DNA of 64,000 nt from AC-32 sp963728765 (GTDB lineage: Bacteria > Actinomycetota > Thermoleophilia > Gaiellales > Gaiellaceae), in contig CAVSKX010000005.1 in assembly GCA_963728765.1 (NCBI GenBank), positions 124,001 to 188,000 of the forward strand, read 5' to 3'. The notes beneath the pieces are model-generated. The model did not search any database, was not told the DNA's origin, and saw only the letters and a program-made list of their open reading frames with translations. Numbering within the stretch: the first letter of the stretch is position 1; each line of letters opens with the position of its first letter. Below, one piece after another: positions 7,636 through 17,260 of the stretch. Position numbers and translations under genes: made by a program.

Positions 7636-9816
7636 GTGAAGACCCTGATCATCGCCGAGAAGCCATCGGTCGCCCGCGACCTGACCGATGCGCTTCCCGG
7701 CACATTCGAGAACCACGAGAGCTACTACGAGTCCGAGGACACGGTGATCACGTTCGCCGTCGGCCACCTCGTCGAGCTCATCGCGCCCGAGGAGTACGAC
7801 GAGCGCTTCAAGAAGTGGCGGATGGACGACCTGCCGATCATCCCCGACGAGTTTCGGCTACACGCGCGTGACAAGAAGGCGGCGAAGCAGCTGAAGGTGA
7901 TCCACAAGCTGCTGCAGCGCGACGACGTCGACAAGGTCGTCAACGCGTGCGACGCCGGCCGTGAGGGCGAGCTGATCTTCGCCTACATCTACGAGACCTC
8001 AGAGGTCGACAAGCCGGTCGAGCGCCTCTGGATCAACTCACTGACCAAGACGGCGATCAAGGAGGGCTTCGAGCACCTCCGCCCCGGCGAGCAGCTGCGT
8101 CAGCTCGAGGCGGCCGCGCGCTCGCGCTCCGAGGCCGACTGGCTCGTCGGCATGAACGCCACCCGCGCCGCCACGATCCGCGGCCGTGCCTGGGTCGGCG
8201 GCGTCGTCTCGCTCGGCCGGGTCCAGACGCCGACCCTCGCGCTGCTCGTGAAGCGCGAGCGCGAGATCCAGGCGTTCGTTCCCGAGCCGTACTGGCTCGT
8301 TCATGCGGAGTTCGACCCTCGTTACGAGGGTCTCTGGTTCGAGGGCGACGAGACACGCTTGAAGGAGGCGAAGCGGGCAGAGGAGATTGCCGCCAAGGTC
8401 TCGGGCAAGGACGGCACGGTCGAGTCGGTCGACCGCAAGGAGCAGTCGGAGCGAGCGCCGCTGCTCTACGACCTCACCTCGCTCCAGCGCGATGCGAACC
8501 GGCGCTTCGGCTTCTCCGCCCGGCGCACCCTTCAGGCGGCGCAGTCGCTCTACGAGGACAAGAAGGCGATCACCTACCCGCGCACGAGCTCGCGCTGGCT
8601 CTCGGGCGACCTCGTCCCGCAGCTGAAGCCGACGGCCGCCACGCTCCAGCCGGTCGGCGAGTACGCCGCGGCCGCGCGCTACGTGCTCGGGTTGCAGCAG
8701 CTGCCGCTCGCTCGCGTCGTCAACGATTCGAAGGTCGACGACCACCACGCGATCATCCCGACCGACGTCGAGCACGACATCTCGCGCTTTTCGCCGGACG
8801 AGCGCCGCGTCTTCGACCTGGTCGCCCGCCGCTTCCTGGCGGTGTTCCACCCGCCGGCACGCTACGCGCGGACGACGGTCGTCACGCTCGTCGAGGAGGA
8901 GCGCTTCCGCTCGCGCGGCAAGGTCACCCTCGAGGCCGGCTGGCGCGGCGTCTACGGCCTGCTCTCCGATGCCGACGCACAGCAGCAGCGCCAGGACGAG
9001 GAAGGCGAGAACGAGTCGGCCGAGCTGCCTCCGCTCGAACAGGGCCAGACCGTCAAGTGCGCGAGCGCCGAGGTCGAGGCCAAGGAGACGAAGCCGCCGC
9101 CGCGCTACAGCGAGGCGACGCTGCTCTCCGCGATGGAGACCGCAGGCAAGCTGATCGACGACGAGGAGCTCCGCGAGGCGATGAAGGAGAGCGGCCTCGG
9201 CACCCCGGCCACGCGAGCTGAGACGATCGAGACGCTGATCCGGCGCGAGTACATCGAGCGCGCCGGCAAGGACCTCACGCCGACGCCGAAGGGCCTCCAG
9301 GTGATCACCATGCTCGAGGAGCACCCGCTCACCTCGCCGGAGCTCACCGGCAACTGGGAGAAGCGCCTCACCGACATCGAGCACGGCAGCGACGACCGCG
9401 GGAAGTTCATCAAGGACATCGAGGACTTCACGCGAGCGACCGTGGAGAAGATTGCGGAGCTCGACAAGGAGAAGCTGCGCCCCGAGCGCGTCGAGCTCGG
9501 GCTCTGCCCGCGCTGCGGCGCCGAGACCGGCGAGATCATCAGGGAGAACTCGAAGGCGTACGGCTGCACGAGCTGGAAGAGCCGCGAGGAGACCGGCTGC
9601 GGCTTCGTCATCTGGAAGCGCGTCGCCGGCCGGACGATCACGCCGGAGCTCGCTCGCCAGCTGCTCGAGGAGGGTCGGACCAAGGAAGTCATCTCCGGCT
9701 TCAAGTCGCGCGCGGGCAAACCTTTTCGCGCTCGCCTCGTCTTGAACGGTGAAGGCAAGGTGGAGTTCGACTTTCCGGCAAGAGCGCAAACCAAAGAGGC
9801 CGCTGTCGCGGAATAA
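7636..9816 (+). CDS. Type IA DNA topoisomerase (TopB/topoisomerase III-like)
   Basis: About 726 residues. It opens TLIIAEKPSVARDL with the Toprim Glu (about residue 8). DAGREGE at 106-112 gives the metal-binding acidic triad, and the catalytic Tyr is near residue 314 in ITYPRTSS. The cleavage/strand-passage core runs to about 600. The C-terminus has a four-Cys zinc-ribbon-like block (LCPRCG...YGC...GCGF, about 624-660) and a short domain with SGFKSRAGKPFRARLVL as in topoisomerase III C-terminal repeats. It relaxes negative supercoils or decatenates DNA. Start GTG 7636 is preferred from promoter geometry. No other topoisomerase I is in the window, so its housekeeping role is not settled. Confidence 0.9.
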   Translation: MKTLIIAEKPSVARDLTDALPGTFENHESYYESEDTVITFAVGHLVELIAPEEYDERFKKWRMDDLPIIPDEFRLHARDKKAAKQLKVIHKLLQRDDVDKVVNACDAGREGELIFAYIYETSEVDKPVERLWINSLTKTAIKEGFEHLRPGEQLRQLEAAARSRSEADWLVGMNATRAATIRGRAWVGGVVSLGRVQTPTLALLVKREREIQAFVPEPYWLVHAEFDPRYEGLWFEGDETRLKEAKRAEEIAAKVSGKDGTVESVDRKEQSERAPLLYDLTSLQRDANRRFGFSARRTLQAAQSLYEDKKAITYPRTSSRWLSGDLVPQLKPTAATLQPVGEYAAAARYVLGLQQLPLARVVNDSKVDDHHAIIPTDVEHDISRFSPDERRVFDLVARRFLAVFHPPARYARTTVVTLVEEERFRSRGKVTLEAGWRGVYGLLSDADAQQQRQDEEGENESAELPPLEQGQTVKCASAEVEAKETKPPPRYSEATLLSAMETAGKLIDDEELREAMKESGLGTPATRAETIETLIRREYIERAGKDLTPTPKGLQVITMLEEHPLTSPELTGNWEKRLTDIEHGSDDRGKFIKDIEDFTRATVEKIAELDKEKLRPERVELGLCPRCGAETGEIIRENSKAYGCTSWKSREETGCGFVIWKRVAGRTITPELARQLLEEGRTKEVISGFKSRAGKPFRARLVLNGEGKVEFDFPARAQTKEAAVAE

Positions 9817-9945
9817 CCAAAGGCAGCACGACGTTGCGTCTGCTGGGGCGACCATGCTTCCGGATCCCCCTGGCCAGCCGAGGACAATCCCCTTACAGTG
9901 CGAAAGATCGGGGCAGGTACGTCGTCTAACACCCACGAGGAGAAA

Positions 9946-11040
9946 GTGACTCAGCACCAACTTCAGGAACTGCTGGAGACCGAGCCTGCCCGCGTGCTGC
10001 TCGAGGGCGCCGAGGAGCGCGGCTTCATCCTGCCGACGGAGCTCGAAGCCTTTGCGCTGGAGCACGACCTCGCCGAGGACGAGGTCGAGCAGCTGACGCG
10101 CGAGCTCGAGGCGATCGGCCTCGAGGTTGGCGAGCCGGCGTCGGAGCCGGAAGAGGAGGCCCAGAAGGCGCGCGAGGCCGCCGCAGCCGAGGCTGCCCAG
10201 CAGCAGGCCGCGCAGCCGCTCGTGGGGGCCGCCGACAGCCTGCAGCTCTTCCTCGCCGACATCGGCCGGCACAAGCTGCTGACCGCGGCCGAGGAGGTCA
10301 TGCTCGCGAAGGCGATCGAGCGCGGCGACGTCACCGCCAAGCGCCGGATGATCGAGTCGAACCTGCGCCTCGTGGTCTCGATCGCGAAGGGCTACCGCGG
10401 ACTCGGCGTCCCGTTCCTGGACCTGATCCAGGAGGGCACGCTCGGCCTCAACCGCGCGGTCGAGAAGTTCGACTGGCGGCGTGGCTACAAGTTCTCCACG
10501 TACGCGACCTGGTGGATCCGCCAGTCGGTGCAGCGCGCGGTCGCGAACCACGCGCGCACGATCCGCGTACCCGTCCACGTCGTCGAGCGGCAGCAGAAGC
10601 TCGGCCGCGCCGCGCGCCGGCTCGAGGTCGAGCTCGGCCGCGAGGCGACGAAGGAGGAGCTCGCCGAGGCGACCGGCCTTCCGATCCAGCACGTCGACGA
10701 GGCGCTCGGCGCCGCGCAGGCCTCCGTCTCACTGAACCAGACGGTTGGCGCGGACGACGAGGGCGAGCTCGGCGACCTCTTCGCCGACCGCGAGGCCGCC
10801 GATCCGTTCGAGGAGGCCGAGGAGTCGCTCCGCCGCCAGGGTGTGCGGCGGGCGCTCGACGCGCTCCCCGAGCGGGAGCGGCGAATTCTGGAGCTGCGCT
10901 TCGGCTTCGAAGGCGAGCCCTGGACGCTCGAGGCGATCGGGCACGAGCTCGACCTGACGCGCGAGCGCGTTCGGCAGCTCGAGGGCCAGGCGCTGGCGCG
11001 GCTCGCCGCGCTGCGCGAGCTCCAGACAGTCGCCGCCTGA
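9946..11040 (+). CDS. rpoD: Primary-type RNA polymerase sigma-70 factor
   Basis: A 364-residue sigma factor. An acidic, Ala/Glu-rich N-terminal region (1-90) resembles region 1.1. Region 1.2 contains DSLQLFLADIGRHKLLTA. Region 2 contains NLRLVVSIAKGYRGLG and FLDLIQEGTLGL, the aromatic block KFSTYATWWIRQ for -10 melting, then region 3 and region 4 with LTRERVRQLE for -35 binding. GTG 9946 is preceded by GAGGAGAAA; an upstream in-frame GTG at 9898 has no such site. It should direct housekeeping transcription or be a close group 2 paralogue. Confidence 0.9.
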   Translation: MTQHQLQELLETEPARVLLEGAEERGFILPTELEAFALEHDLAEDEVEQLTRELEAIGLEVGEPASEPEEEAQKAREAAAAEAAQQQAAQPLVGAADSLQLFLADIGRHKLLTAAEEVMLAKAIERGDVTAKRRMIESNLRLVVSIAKGYRGLGVPFLDLIQEGTLGLNRAVEKFDWRRGYKFSTYATWWIRQSVQRAVANHARTIRVPVHVVERQQKLGRAARRLEVELGREATKEELAEATGLPIQHVDEALGAAQASVSLNQTVGADDEGELGDLFADREAADPFEEAEESLRRQGVRRALDALPERERRILELRFGFEGEPWTLEAIGHELDLTRERVRQLEGQALARLAALRELQTVAA

Positions 11041-11153
11041 CGTCGGTCGACGGCACCTGCGACTCAGCGCCAACGCGCTCCACTAACATCCGGACCTCGC
11101 CCAGCGTCCGTACGTAAACGGGCAGGGAATACCGACCGGGAGGAGTGATCCTG

Positions 11154-12848
11154 GTGAAGCGCTGGTACGTCGGTTTCTCCTTCGCGCTGCTTGGCCTCGC
11201 GCTCGTTGTGGCGGGTTGCGGCGGCGGCGGCTCGAACAAGAACTCCACCACGACTGCGGCGTCTAGCGGTGGCGCGAAGGGAGGGATCCTCGAGACCGTC
11301 GCGGCTGCGGCGCCATCTGGATCACCCGACCCGCAGGTCAACTACACGCTGCAGGAATGGCAGTGGCTGATTTTCACGCACGACGGCCTCATCGCGTTCA
11401 AGCGAACGGGCGGGTCGGAGGGGACGAAGAAAGTGCCCGACCTCGTCACGTCGATCCCGAAGCCGACGAACGACGGCAAGACCTGGACGTTCACGCTTCG
11501 CAAGGGGATCAAGTTCTCGAACGGCGAGACCCTGACGGGCGCGGACGTGAAGGCGACCTTCGAGCGCCTGTTCAAGATCGGGAACAGCCCGAATGCCGGC
11601 ACCTGGTACAACGTCATCCAGGGGGCGGACGCATGCATCAAGACGCCGAAGACCTGCACCCTCAACAAGGGGGTCGTGGTCAACGGCAACAAGGTCACCT
11701 TCAACCTGACGACGGCCGACCCCGAATGGCTGGACAAGCTCGCGGTGCCGTTCGCGTTCATCCTTCCGAAGGACACCCCCAACACGAACGTGAACATCCC
11801 GCCGCCGGGCACCGGCCCGTACAAGTGGGTCCAGTACTCGCCGACCAAGCAGATGAAGGTCGTGCGCAACTCCTTCTTCAAGGAATGGTCGAAGGACGCG
11901 CAGCCGGAAGGGAATCCGGACGAGATCGTGCAGAAGTTCGGCCTGCAGCCGGAGGCGCAGGTGACGGCGGTCGAGCAGAACCAGGCCGACTGGATGTTCG
12001 ACCAGCCGCCTGCTGACCGGCTGGGTGAGCTCAGCACGAAGTACGCGGACCGCGTGCATGTCAACCCGCTGACGGCGGTCTGGTACTTCGCCTTCAACAC
12101 GCGGATCCCGCCCTTCAACAACCTGAAGGCGCGGCAGGGCGTGAATTACGCGACCGACCGCAACGCGCTCGTGAAGATCTACGGCGGCCCGAAGCTCGCG
12201 GTGCCGACGTGCCAGATCCTGCCGCCCAACTTCCCCGGCTACGTGGCGTACTGCCCGTACACGAAGAACCCGGGCAGCGGCAAGTGGACTGCGCCCGACC
12301 TGCAGAAGGCCAAGCAGCTCATCGAGCAGTCGGGTACCAAGGGAGCGGCGGTGAAGGTCAACACGACGACGAACACGGTCGACAAGAACCTCGGCCTGTA
12401 CTTCGTCGGGCTGCTGAAGAGCCTCGGCTACAAGGCGACGCTGCAGGCGCTCTCGCCGGACATCCAGTACCCGTACGCGCAGAACTCGAACAACAAGCCG
12501 CAGTTCGCGTACTCGAGCTGGTACCAGGACTACCCGGCGGCCTCGGACTTCCTGAACATCCTGCTCGGCTGCGGCTCGTTCCACCCGGGCAGCAACTCGA
12601 GCCCGAACATCGCCGAGTTCTGCAACCAGAACCTCCAGGCGAAGATGGATCAGGCCGGAGCGACGGGCATCACGGACCCGGCGGCGGCCAACAAGCTGTG
12701 GGCCAGCGTCGACAAGGGGGTGACGGACCAGGCGCCGTGGGTGTCGATGTTCAACCCGAAGTACATCGACGTGCTCTCGTCACGCGTGAAGGGCTACCAG
12801 TTCAGCCCGCAGTGGTACTTCCTGCTCGCCCAGGCATCGGTGAAGTAA
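11154..12848 (+). CDS. Peptide ABC transporter substrate-binding lipoprotein (family 5), module 1
   Basis: About 564 residues. The signal sequence ends in the lipobox LVVAGC (Cys about residue 22), followed by a Gly/Ser/Thr linker, so it is a membrane-anchored lipoprotein. The mature part matches DppA/OppA-type proteins: TFTLRKGIKFSNGE, TGPYKWVQYSP, and ARQGVNYATDRNALVKIYGG. It binds peptides or similar solutes outside the membrane and delivers them to the permeases downstream. GTG 11154 has GGGAGG upstream at good spacing; GTG 11145 is too close. Cys pairs in mid-protein (DACIKTPKTC; TCQILP...AYC) may form disulfides. The permease gene follows after 18 bases. Confidence 0.9.
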   Translation: MKRWYVGFSFALLGLALVVAGCGGGGSNKNSTTTAASSGGAKGGILETVAAAAPSGSPDPQVNYTLQEWQWLIFTHDGLIAFKRTGGSEGTKKVPDLVTSIPKPTNDGKTWTFTLRKGIKFSNGETLTGADVKATFERLFKIGNSPNAGTWYNVIQGADACIKTPKTCTLNKGVVVNGNKVTFNLTTADPEWLDKLAVPFAFILPKDTPNTNVNIPPPGTGPYKWVQYSPTKQMKVVRNSFFKEWSKDAQPEGNPDEIVQKFGLQPEAQVTAVEQNQADWMFDQPPADRLGELSTKYADRVHVNPLTAVWYFAFNTRIPPFNNLKARQGVNYATDRNALVKIYGGPKLAVPTCQILPPNFPGYVAYCPYTKNPGSGKWTAPDLQKAKQLIEQSGTKGAAVKVNTTTNTVDKNLGLYFVGLLKSLGYKATLQALSPDIQYPYAQNSNNKPQFAYSSWYQDYPAASDFLNILLGCGSFHPGSNSSPNIAEFCNQNLQAKMDQAGATGITDPAAANKLWASVDKGVTDQAPWVSMFNPKYIDVLSSRVKGYQFSPQWYFLLAQASVK

Positions 12849-12866
12849 GGAACGGTCTCAACAGCA

Positions 12867-13925
12867 ATGGCTGAGTTCGCGTACGAGCCGGAGCCCGAAC
12901 TCAGGCTCGCGCCCGGCGAAAGCATCAGGGAGATCTCCGGGAGGAGCCCCTGGGCGATCGCCGGGCGCCGGCTCGTCCGGAACCGGATCGCCATGGCGGC
13001 GCTGGGCCTGTTCGTGCTGATCGTCGTGCTCAGCTTCCTGGCGCCGGTGTACGCACACCACATCGCGCACACTGATCCCTTCACCTCGAACCTCTCCGGC
13101 ACGACGGAGGTCGACGGCAAGCAGGTCGAGGTGATCCAGCAGGGCGGCGCCGGCCTCGGCCTCGGCGAGACGCCGATCGGCCCGACCTGGCATTCGAACT
13201 ACTTTCTCGGGGCGGACCAGCAGGGGCGCGACGTGATGGCGCGCCTTCTCTACGGCGGCCGCGCGTCGCTCATCGTGGGCGTTGGCTCGGCCGTGATCTG
13301 CTCGCTCGCCGCGCTCCTCTTCGCGCTGATGGCGGGGTTCTTCCGCGGCTGGTCCGACACCATCCTCTCGCGGATCATGGACCTGATCTGGGCGTTCCCC
13401 GTCTATCTGCTCGCGATCTCGCTCTCGACCGTCCTGCTGACGACGCCCGGCGGCGTGAAGCTCGGCCCGATCACGCTCAACGCCTCGAGCCTGTGGACGC
13501 CGACGCTGATCATCGCGCTGATCTACATCCCGTACGTCTTCCGGCCGGTGCGCGGCCAGGTGCTGTCGGTGCGCGAGAAGGAGTACGTGGAGGCCGGCGT
13601 GTCGCAGGGCTCGTCGAGTCTGCGGCTCATGCTCAGCGAGATCCTCCCGAACGTCGTCTCGACGGTGATCGTGCTGCTGCCCCTGATGATCGCGACCACG
13701 GTCCTGACCGAGGCGGCGCTCTCGTTTCTTTCGATCGGCGTGCAGCCGCCCAACGCCAGCTGGGGCACCATCATCGGGGACGGGCAGGAGCTGCTCTATA
13801 CGCGACCGTGGGTCGCGATCGCGCCGGGGATCATGATCGTGCTGACGGTCCTCTCGCTGAACGTCCTCGGCGACGGTGTCCGTGACGCGCTCGACCCGCG
13901 CGCGAAAGTGCGAGTGAGAGAGTAA
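12867..13925 (+). CDS. Peptide ABC transporter permease (DppC-like), module 1
   Basis: A 352-residue membrane protein with a cytoplasmic N-tail, a first helix at about 45-65, a periplasmic insert of about 85 residues, then five helices. The EAA loop for ATPase contact is seen in YVEAGVSQGSSSLRLMLSEILPN. DLIWAFPVYLLAI and LSFLSIGVQPPNASWG are typical of the DppC/OppC family. It pairs with the DppB-like protein that overlaps its stop (TAATG). No ATPase gene lies in this half of the locus. Confidence 0.9.
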   Translation: MAEFAYEPEPELRLAPGESIREISGRSPWAIAGRRLVRNRIAMAALGLFVLIVVLSFLAPVYAHHIAHTDPFTSNLSGTTEVDGKQVEVIQQGGAGLGLGETPIGPTWHSNYFLGADQQGRDVMARLLYGGRASLIVGVGSAVICSLAALLFALMAGFFRGWSDTILSRIMDLIWAFPVYLLAISLSTVLLTTPGGVKLGPITLNASSLWTPTLIIALIYIPYVFRPVRGQVLSVREKEYVEAGVSQGSSSLRLMLSEILPNVVSTVIVLLPLMIATTVLTEAALSFLSIGVQPPNASWGTIIGDGQELLYTRPWVAIAPGIMIVLTVLSLNVLGDGVRDALDPRAKVRVRE

Positions 13926-14896
13926 TGCTCGCCTTCGTCGTCCGGAGGATCATCGGGCTCGTGGTCGTCCTCTTCGCGATCACGGTGCTCGTCTTCCTGA
14001 TTTTCTTCGCCACCCCGGGGATCGACCCCAGCGCCCGCCTCGCAGGCCGCAACCCCTCACCCGCGACGGTGGCTGCCGTGAAGCACGAGTTCGGGCTCGA
14101 CCGCCCGCTGCCGGTCCGTTACGCCCTGATGATGAAGCGGCTCTTCATCTCGCGCGACCTGGTCTCGTACGGAAACCAGGCACTCCAGGTCGTCCCCGCG
14201 ATCTGGGCAGCAGCGCCCGTCACCTTCTCCCTCGTGATCGGAGCGGCGGTGCTCTGGTTTGTGTTCAGCATCCTCTTAGGACTGATAGCCGTCACCTTCA
14301 AGGGGACGGTCGTCGATCCGATCATCATGATCCTGGCGCTGATCGGGATCTCCATGCCCGTCTTCTGGCTCGGCGAGGTGGTCAATCTGATCACGCAGGA
14401 CCGCCTGCACGACACCTTCCTGTTCAGCTGGGTGCCGCCGCTCGGCTACACGCCGTTGACCGAGGACCCGTGGCAGTGGTTCCTCCACCTGGTCTTCCCC
14501 TGGATCACCTTGTCGGTCCTCTACATCGGCTTTTACGCGCGCGTGCTGCGGGCGGACTTGCTCGAAAACGAGAGCGCGGACTACGTGCGCACGGCCCGGG
14601 CCAAGGGCCTCAGCCCCAAGCGGGTGCTGTTGAGGCACATGCTGCGGAACTCGCTGATCACGTTCGTGTCGCTCGCCGGCCTCGACCTCGGGGTCCTCAT
14701 CGGCGGCGGCGCGCTGCTGACCGAGGTCGTTTTCGGCCTCCCTGGAGTGGGCCGGCTGACCTACAACGCGCTCCTGTCGCTCGACCTGCCGGTGATCATG
14801 GCGACGGTGATCTACGGCGCGTTCTTCATCACCATCATGAGCGCGGTCGTCGACATCGTCTACGCACGCCTCGACCCGCGAATCAGACCGACGTGA
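13925..14896 (+). CDS. Peptide ABC transporter permease (DppB-like), module 1
   Basis: A 323-residue permease with six predicted helices. The N-terminal FVVRRIIGLVVVLFAITVLVF and FFATPGIDPSARLAG are DppB/OppB hallmarks, and the EAA loop is YVRTARAKGLSPKRVLLRHMLRN. With the preceding DppC-like protein it forms the membrane channel. Start and stop both overlap neighbours by single bases, showing tight translational coupling with the NlpC/P60 gene downstream. Confidence 0.92.
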   Translation: MLAFVVRRIIGLVVVLFAITVLVFLIFFATPGIDPSARLAGRNPSPATVAAVKHEFGLDRPLPVRYALMMKRLFISRDLVSYGNQALQVVPAIWAAAPVTFSLVIGAAVLWFVFSILLGLIAVTFKGTVVDPIIMILALIGISMPVFWLGEVVNLITQDRLHDTFLFSWVPPLGYTPLTEDPWQWFLHLVFPWITLSVLYIGFYARVLRADLLENESADYVRTARAKGLSPKRVLLRHMLRNSLITFVSLAGLDLGVLIGGGALLTEVVFGLPGVGRLTYNALLSLDLPVIMATVIYGAFFITIMSAVVDIVYARLDPRIRPT

Positions 14897-15474
14897 TGGA
14901 GGTGCGAGCCTGCGCTGCGGACGTTACGCCCGTTCGCGCAGAGCCCTACGACGCGGCCGAGCAGGTCACGCAGGCGCTCCACGGCGAGCCGCTCGCGGTC
15001 GAGGAGCTCGACGGCGACTGGGCGCGGATCAGGACGGCCTACGAGTACCCGGGCTGGATTCGCGCGGAGGCCCTGGGCGGCGAGGCGGACGGCGAGTGGC
15101 CTGGCCTTCCGCGCTCAGGCGATCACGTCCAGGAGGCGCGGGCGTACCTTGGGACGCCATACGAGTGGGGCGGCCTGACCGAGCGCGGAATCGACTGCTC
15201 GGGGCTCGTGCACATGGCTTACCGGCGCCTCGGGCGGCTCGTCCCGCGCGACGCGCACGAGCAGGAGGCCGCGGCGACGCGGATGGAGGAGTCGCAGCTC
15301 CAGGCCGGCGACCTCGTCTGCTTCGGGCCGGCGGAGCGGGCGCACCACATCGCCTTCTGGCTCGGCGAAGGCCGGATCCTGCATGCAACCGACCGCGAAG
15401 GCGTCAACGGCGTCGTCGAGGAGCCGCTCGCGAATGCTCGCGGCGACCACGATATTCGTTACTACAGGTTCTAA
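14896..15474 (+). CDS. NlpC/P60 peptidase with SH3-like domain, cytoplasmic (YkfC-like)
   Basis: A 192-residue protein without a signal peptide. An SH3-like region (about 1-65, ending in EYPGWIRAEAL) precedes the NlpC/P60 domain. The catalytic Cys is about 101 in GIDCSGLVHMAYRRLG, His 150/151 lies in HHIAFWLGEG, and a third polar residue about 163 lies in ILHATD. In Bacillus the related YkfC cleaves gamma-D-Glu bonds of imported murein peptides and its gene sits beside a dpp transporter. The TGATG overlap with a DppB-like gene and the lack of an export signal make the same role likely here (inference). Confidence 0.87.
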   Translation: MEVRACAADVTPVRAEPYDAAEQVTQALHGEPLAVEELDGDWARIRTAYEYPGWIRAEALGGEADGEWPGLPRSGDHVQEARAYLGTPYEWGGLTERGIDCSGLVHMAYRRLGRLVPRDAHEQEAAATRMEESQLQAGDLVCFGPAERAHHIAFWLGEGRILHATDREGVNGVVEEPLANARGDHDIRYYRF

Positions 15475-15548
15475 CCAGAGCGCTGGCCAGGACGTCTCCA
15501 CTTTGCGAAGATTGACCCAGCAATGGGGGTCTTAACCGGGAGGTGGAA

Positions 15549-17189
15549 TTGAGTGGCAAGCGTCGGTGGACCTGGCTCCTAGGAGTTGTCGCCCTAGCAG
15601 CCGGGTTCTCCATGATGGTCGCGGCGTACGGCGTCGCGGCGAACAAGTCGAGCTCGGCACCGAAGCAGACGTACAAGAAGGTGGGCACGCTGCGAGCCGT
15701 GATCGACACGATCGACTTCCTCGACCCACAGCAGGCCTACACAGGTCAGAGCTGGTGGGCGATGTGGAACGTCTACGAGACGCTCCTCACCTACAAGCAC
15801 GTCGATGGTCCGGCCGGTTACCAGCTCGTCCCCGGCCTCGCCCAGTCGATGCCGAAGATCTCGAGCAACGGCCGGGTGTACAAGTTCACGCTCCGCAAGG
15901 GCCTGAAGTACTCGAACGGCAAGAAGCTTCAGGCGTCGGACTTCAAGTGGGCGATCAAGCGCGGCTTCCTCGCCACGGGCCAGGGCGTCGGGTTCTACAC
16001 CGACATCGCAGGCGCCAAGGCGTTCGCAGCGCATCCGACCAAGCGCGGGAACATCTCGGGCATCGCGGTGAACAACAAGAAGCGCACGATCACCGTCAAG
16101 CTGACCAAGCCGCGCGGTGACTTCCTGACGATCCTCGCGCTTCTGTTCGCGGCCCCGGTCCCGAGCAGCACGTCGACGCAGATCCTGAACGGGAAGATCC
16201 CGGGCACCGGCCCGTACCGCTTCTCGAGCTTCGACGCGAACCGCGGCTTCACGATGGTCCGCAACAAGTACTTCAAGCCCACGAAGTACATCCCGCGGGG
16301 GAACCCGGACAAGATCGTCGTCAGCCTGATCGGCGACGCGAACACGGCAACCCAGCGGGTGATCAGCGGGCAGGCCGACTACTCGAACGGGGCCATCCCG
16401 CCGGACCGCATCGCGAACGCCAAGAGCAAGGGCCACCTGGTCCTGCGCGACACGGCGAACACGTACTACTTCTGGATGAACATGCGGGAGGCGCCGTTCA
16501 ACAAGCTGAAGGTCCGCCAGGCGGTCAACTACGCCATCGACCGCGGCGCGCTGAACCGGATCGTGTGGGGCGGCCTCGGCCGCGCGACCCAGAACGTGCT
16601 TCCGCCCACGTACCCCTCGTACGTGAAGCTGAAGCTGTTCAGCCACAACGTCGCGAAGGCGAAGCAGCTGATCAACCAGGCCGGCGCCAAGAACGCCAAG
16701 GTCACGGTCTGGACACGTGACGTCTCCGATGCCCGCGACGCCGCGCAGTACTACACGAGCGTCCTGAACAACATCGGCCTCGACGCGAAGCTGAACATCC
16801 TGCCGAGGGCGACGTACTACACGACGATCGGCAATGTCGCCACGCACGCACAGACGGGCTGGGCGCGCTGGCTGGAGGACTACCCGCACCCGCTCGACTG
16901 GTTCGACGTCCTCCTGAACGGCAACCGCATCACCAACACGGACAACAACAACTACGCGTGGTACAGCAGCGCCAAGACCAACAAGGAGATCGAGAGCCTG
17001 AAGAAGGCTCAGGTCCTGACGCCCGGCGTGAACAAGAAGTGGGCGACGGTCGAGAAGCAGATCATGCAGCAGGCTCCGTGGGCCCCGTGGTCGAACCGCG
17101 TGTTCCCGGAGTTCTTCTCGAAGAAGATGGGGTGCATTCACACCCAGCGCCTCTACGGAATCGACGCGCTGCGGCTCTGCAGGAAGTAA
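15549..17189 (+). CDS. Peptide ABC transporter substrate-binding protein (family 5), module 2
   Basis: About 546 residues with an N-terminal signal anchor (WTWLLGVVALAAGFSMMVAAYG) but no lipobox Cys, unlike its partner in module 1. Family 5 signatures include FTLRKGLKYSNGK, GTGPYRFSSFD and RQAVNYAIDRGALNRIVWGG. The mature protein is rich in Lys and Asn. TTG 15549 is chosen because GGGAGG sits five bases upstream; GTG 15543 overlaps that site. A GC-rich stem-loop follows its stop before the permease genes, a common way to keep binding-protein transcripts more abundant. Confidence 0.88.
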   Translation: MSGKRRWTWLLGVVALAAGFSMMVAAYGVAANKSSSAPKQTYKKVGTLRAVIDTIDFLDPQQAYTGQSWWAMWNVYETLLTYKHVDGPAGYQLVPGLAQSMPKISSNGRVYKFTLRKGLKYSNGKKLQASDFKWAIKRGFLATGQGVGFYTDIAGAKAFAAHPTKRGNISGIAVNNKKRTITVKLTKPRGDFLTILALLFAAPVPSSTSTQILNGKIPGTGPYRFSSFDANRGFTMVRNKYFKPTKYIPRGNPDKIVVSLIGDANTATQRVISGQADYSNGAIPPDRIANAKSKGHLVLRDTANTYYFWMNMREAPFNKLKVRQAVNYAIDRGALNRIVWGGLGRATQNVLPPTYPSYVKLKLFSHNVAKAKQLINQAGAKNAKVTVWTRDVSDARDAAQYYTSVLNNIGLDAKLNILPRATYYTTIGNVATHAQTGWARWLEDYPHPLDWFDVLLNGNRITNTDNNNYAWYSSAKTNKEIESLKKAQVLTPGVNKKWATVEKQIMQQAPWAPWSNRVFPEFFSKKMGCIHTQRLYGIDALRLCRK

Positions 17190-17211
17190 GGCAGCGCATG
17201 TAAGAGTCGGT

Positions 17212-17233
17212 GAGGGCGCCCACGGGCGCCCTC
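17212..17233 (+). terminator. GC-rich stem-loop after the module 2 binding-protein gene
   Basis: Perfect 10-base arms GAGGGCGCCC / GGGCGCCCTC with a 2-base loop and no U-tract. It is more likely a partial attenuator or mRNA 3'-end stabiliser between the binding-protein and permease genes than a full terminator. Confidence 0.55.
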
Positions 17234-17260
17234 GCTGACTACACTCGCCGCCCTAGGAGA

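Noticed and set aside
8038..10692. Very long antisense open frame opposite the topoisomerase and sigma factor genes
   Set aside because: The translation is Arg/Leu/Asp-rich without any domain and spans two well-supported genes. In GC-rich DNA such frames arise from the third-codon bias of the true strand.
15594..17141. Long minus-strand frame opposite the second peptide-binding protein
   Set aside because: It is Arg/Val/Asp-rich and lacks domains, while the plus strand encodes an unmistakable family 5 binding protein.
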